DNA of 64,000 bases, taken from the NCBI RefSeq assembly GCF_001556185.1, contig NZ_LSIJ01000058.1, forward strand, positions 12,302 through 76,301. Direction: 5' to 3'. Of the stretch, positions 62,229 through 64,000 are shown piece by piece. Under the pieces are notes generated by a model, which was not told the origin of the DNA, made no database searches, and saw nothing but the letters and a program-made list of their open reading frames with translations. How positions within the stretch are numbered: the stretch's first letter is position 1; each line of letters starts with the position of its first letter. The DNA is from Sphingomonas sp. CCH10-B3 (GTDB lineage: Bacteria; Pseudomonadota; Alphaproteobacteria; Sphingomonadales; Sphingomonadaceae). The position numbers were made by a program, and so were the translations under genes.

Positions 62229-63983
62229 TCAATCAGCCCAGGCAGCGTCGTCGAGATGCATCTCGGCGGCGGGCTGGCTGCCCCAATCATCGATCTTCGC
62301 GCGTCCGGCAATCCACAACCGCCGGTGCGACGGCGCCGACAGCAGCGCTTGTCCCAAAAGGCTTTCGGCCTGTCGAAACGCGACTGTCTTCAACCGCGCG
62401 CCATCTTCGCCCGCCATGATGGCACGCACATGACCATTGCCGACAATATCGGCCTTGATCACGCGCACCGGCCCCGCCGCGACGCGCGGCGCGGGCCAGC
62501 CCATGCCGTAAGGGCCGCCAGCTTCGAGCGCGTCGACCAGCGCAGGCGACACACCGCGCGGGGTGAGCAGGGCATCGACCAGCAACGCGCGGTCGCCGAT
62601 CGATCGCGCCACGCCCTCGGCAAGGCGCGCTTCGAGGAAGTCGGCGAAGGCGCCGAGCTGGTCCTCGGCAATCGTCAGCCCCGCCGCCATGGCATGGCCA
62701 CCGCCCGCGACCAGCAGCCCGGCTTCCTTGGCGGCCAGCACCGCTTGCCCCAGGTCGACGCCGGGCACCGACCGTCCCGATCCCTTGCCGACGCCATGCT
62801 CGTCGAGCGCGATGACGATCGCGGGGCGTCCGAATTTTTCCTTCAGCCGCCCGGCCACGATGCCGATCACGCCGGGGTGCCAGCCCGCGCCCGCGACGAT
62901 CGTGACCGCGCGGTCGCGGTGGGCCATGGCCTCGGCGCGCGCCTGAACATCGCCTTCGATCGTCCGGCGCTCCTCGTTGAGCCGGTCGAGCTCGGCGGCG
63001 ATGACGCGCGCTTCCTCGGGGTCGTCGGTGGTGAGCAGGCGGACGCCGAGGTCCGACTTGCCGACGCGCCCGCCGGCATTGATGCGCGGCCCAAGCGCAA
63101 AACCCAGATCGGTCGCGGTCGGCGCGCGGGTGAGGCGCGCGGCGTCGAGCAGCGCCGACAGACCGATGTTGCGGCGCTGCGCCATCACTTTCAGCCCCTG
63201 CGCTACGAAGGCGCGGTTGAGCCCCCGCAGCGCCGCCACGTCCGCGACGGTGCCCAGCGCGACGATATCGAGCAGGTCGAGCAGCCTCGGCTCGGGGCGG
63301 CTCGCGAAAGCCCCGCGCGCCCGCAGCGTGCGGATCAGCGCCGCACCGAGCAGAAACGCGACGCCGACCGCCGCCAGATGGCCGTGCGCGGCGCCTTCCG
63401 CCTCGTCGAGCCGGTTGGGATTGACCAGCGCATAGGCGACCGGGAGGGCAGGGGCGCATTTGTGGTGATCGACCACGATCACATCGACGCCGACGCCGCG
63501 CGCCATCTCGAGCGCTTCGAACGCCTGCGCGCCGCAATCGACCGTGACGATCAGGCTCGCGCCTTCGCCCGCGAGCCGCACCAGCGCTTCGCCCGACGGG
63601 CCATAGCCCTCCATCAGCCGGTCGGGGATATAGGCGACGGGATCGAGCCCGAGCGACCGCAAAAGCCGGATCATCAGCGCGGCGGACGTGGCGCCATCGA
63701 CGTCATAATCGCCGAACACTGCCACCCGCTCGCCCGCGAGCACGGCGGCGGCGAGCCGCTCGGCGGCGCGATCCATGTCGCGGAAGATTGAGGGGTCGGG
63801 CATGAAGCCGCGAATGCTGGGCGCGCGATGCGCCTCGAGCGTCTCACGCGAGCACCCGCGCGACAGCAGCAGCTGCGTGACGAGATCGTCGCCGGTCAGC
63901 TCTTGGCGCGCATCGGTTTCAAGCGCGCGCCACCGCCACGGCTGACCGAGGATCGAATGGGTGATGTTGAGGACATGGGACAT
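62229..63983 (-). CDS. recJ: Single-stranded-DNA-specific exonuclease RecJ
   Basis: A 584-residue RecJ: DHH domain with VAVFGDYDVDGATSAALM (about 88-105), the VDHHKC motif (about 172-177), DHHA1 domain with GGGHAMAAG (about 425-433), and a C-terminal OB-like region. It degrades single-stranded DNA 5' to 3' in recombination and mismatch repair. The start at 63983 lies 17 bp from the right edge and fits the family length, but the promoter is outside the window. Confidence 0.96.
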   Translation of the reverse strand: MSHVLNITHSILGQPWRWRALETDARQELTGDDLVTQLLLSRGCSRETLEAHRAPSIRGFMPDPSIFRDMDRAAERLAAAVLAGERVAVFGDYDVDGATSAALMIRLLRSLGLDPVAYIPDRLMEGYGPSGEALVRLAGEGASLIVTVDCGAQAFEALEMARGVGVDVIVVDHHKCAPALPVAYALVNPNRLDEAEGAAHGHLAAVGVAFLLGAALIRTLRARGAFASRPEPRLLDLLDIVALGTVADVAALRGLNRAFVAQGLKVMAQRRNIGLSALLDAARLTRAPTATDLGFALGPRINAGGRVGKSDLGVRLLTTDDPEEARVIAAELDRLNEERRTIEGDVQARAEAMAHRDRAVTIVAGAGWHPGVIGIVAGRLKEKFGRPAIVIALDEHGVGKGSGRSVPGVDLGQAVLAAKEAGLLVAGGGHAMAAGLTIAEDQLGAFADFLEARLAEGVARSIGDRALLVDALLTPRGVSPALVDALEAGGPYGMGWPAPRVAAGPVRVIKADIVGNGHVRAIMAGEDGARLKTVAFRQAESLLGQALLSAPSHRRLWIAGRAKIDDWGSQPAAEMHLDDAAWAD

Positions 63984-64000
63984 TGGGGTGGGTGTAGGGG

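Noticed and set aside
62193..63791. 532-codon open frame on the plus strand opposite recJ
   Set aside because: Low-complexity Arg/His/Ala-rich translation; recJ on the other strand has all catalytic motifs.

Overview
The window is GC-rich and densely coded. It carries a Tam outer-membrane assembly pair, exosortase A-associated glycan genes, several TonB-dependent receptors and gene neighbourhoods typical of sphingomonads. I read it as chromosomal DNA of an alphaproteobacterium of the Sphingomonadales (Sphingomonas or a close relative). No plasmid, phage, insertion-sequence or CRISPR signature is visible.

Layout. 1-2.6 kb: 5' part of an MscS-type channel, a PfpI/DJ-1 protein and a di-haem peroxidase-like lipoprotein. 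2.6-7.4 kb: exosortase A-associated glycan genes (acyltransferase, O-ligase-like membrane protein, 48-residue protein, glycosyltransferase) and a membrane protein. 7.4-9.1 kb: a small regulatory locus, with an S24 repressor-like protein divergent from two tiny genes across a four-half-site operator-like sequence. 9.2-15.3 kb: tamA-tamB. 15.3-17.9 kb: an ATP-grasp protein and an aldehyde dehydrogenase with a perfect 12-bp inverted repeat upstream. 17.9-20.7 kb: a translationally coupled pair of a secreted coiled-coil/TPR protein and a membrane-anchored TIR-like protein. 20.8-22.7 kb: glnB-glnA. 23-28.2 kb: sterol desaturase-like enzyme, LysR regulator and divergent PLP decarboxylase, map, and a CinA N-domain protein.

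28.3-31.9 kb: a large autotransporter with a trypsin-like passenger, ended by a strong hairpin. 31.9-37 kb: LysR divergent from a beta-diketone-hydrolase-like enzyme, peroxiredoxin-like protein, GST and SDR, then AraC regulators and an outer-membrane protein whose last residues look frameshifted. 39-44.9 kb: a secreted protein with a ZnuD-like TonB receptor, chlorite dismutase-family protein, FMN reductase and cupin. 45-50.2 kb: hydroxybutyrate dehydrogenase, patatin, second peroxiredoxin-like protein, LysR, YeeE/YedE and DUF302. 50.4-54 kb: tRNA-Gly(CCC), an actinobacterial-type thymidylate kinase, and a radical-SAM/DUF4130-UdgX DNA-repair module. 54.1-58.6 kb: a TonB receptor overlapping a phosphodiester glycosidase. 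58.6-64 kb: methionine salvage (mtnB-mtnD-mtnC-mtnA, interrupted by a large palindromic repeat), tRNA-Glu(TTC), a VOC protein and recJ.

The least explained loci are the TIR-like/TPR pair, the radical SAM plus UdgX fusion, the S24 operator locus and the frameshifted outer-membrane protein. Family assignments rest on reading translated sequence and recalled family motifs; no search was run.
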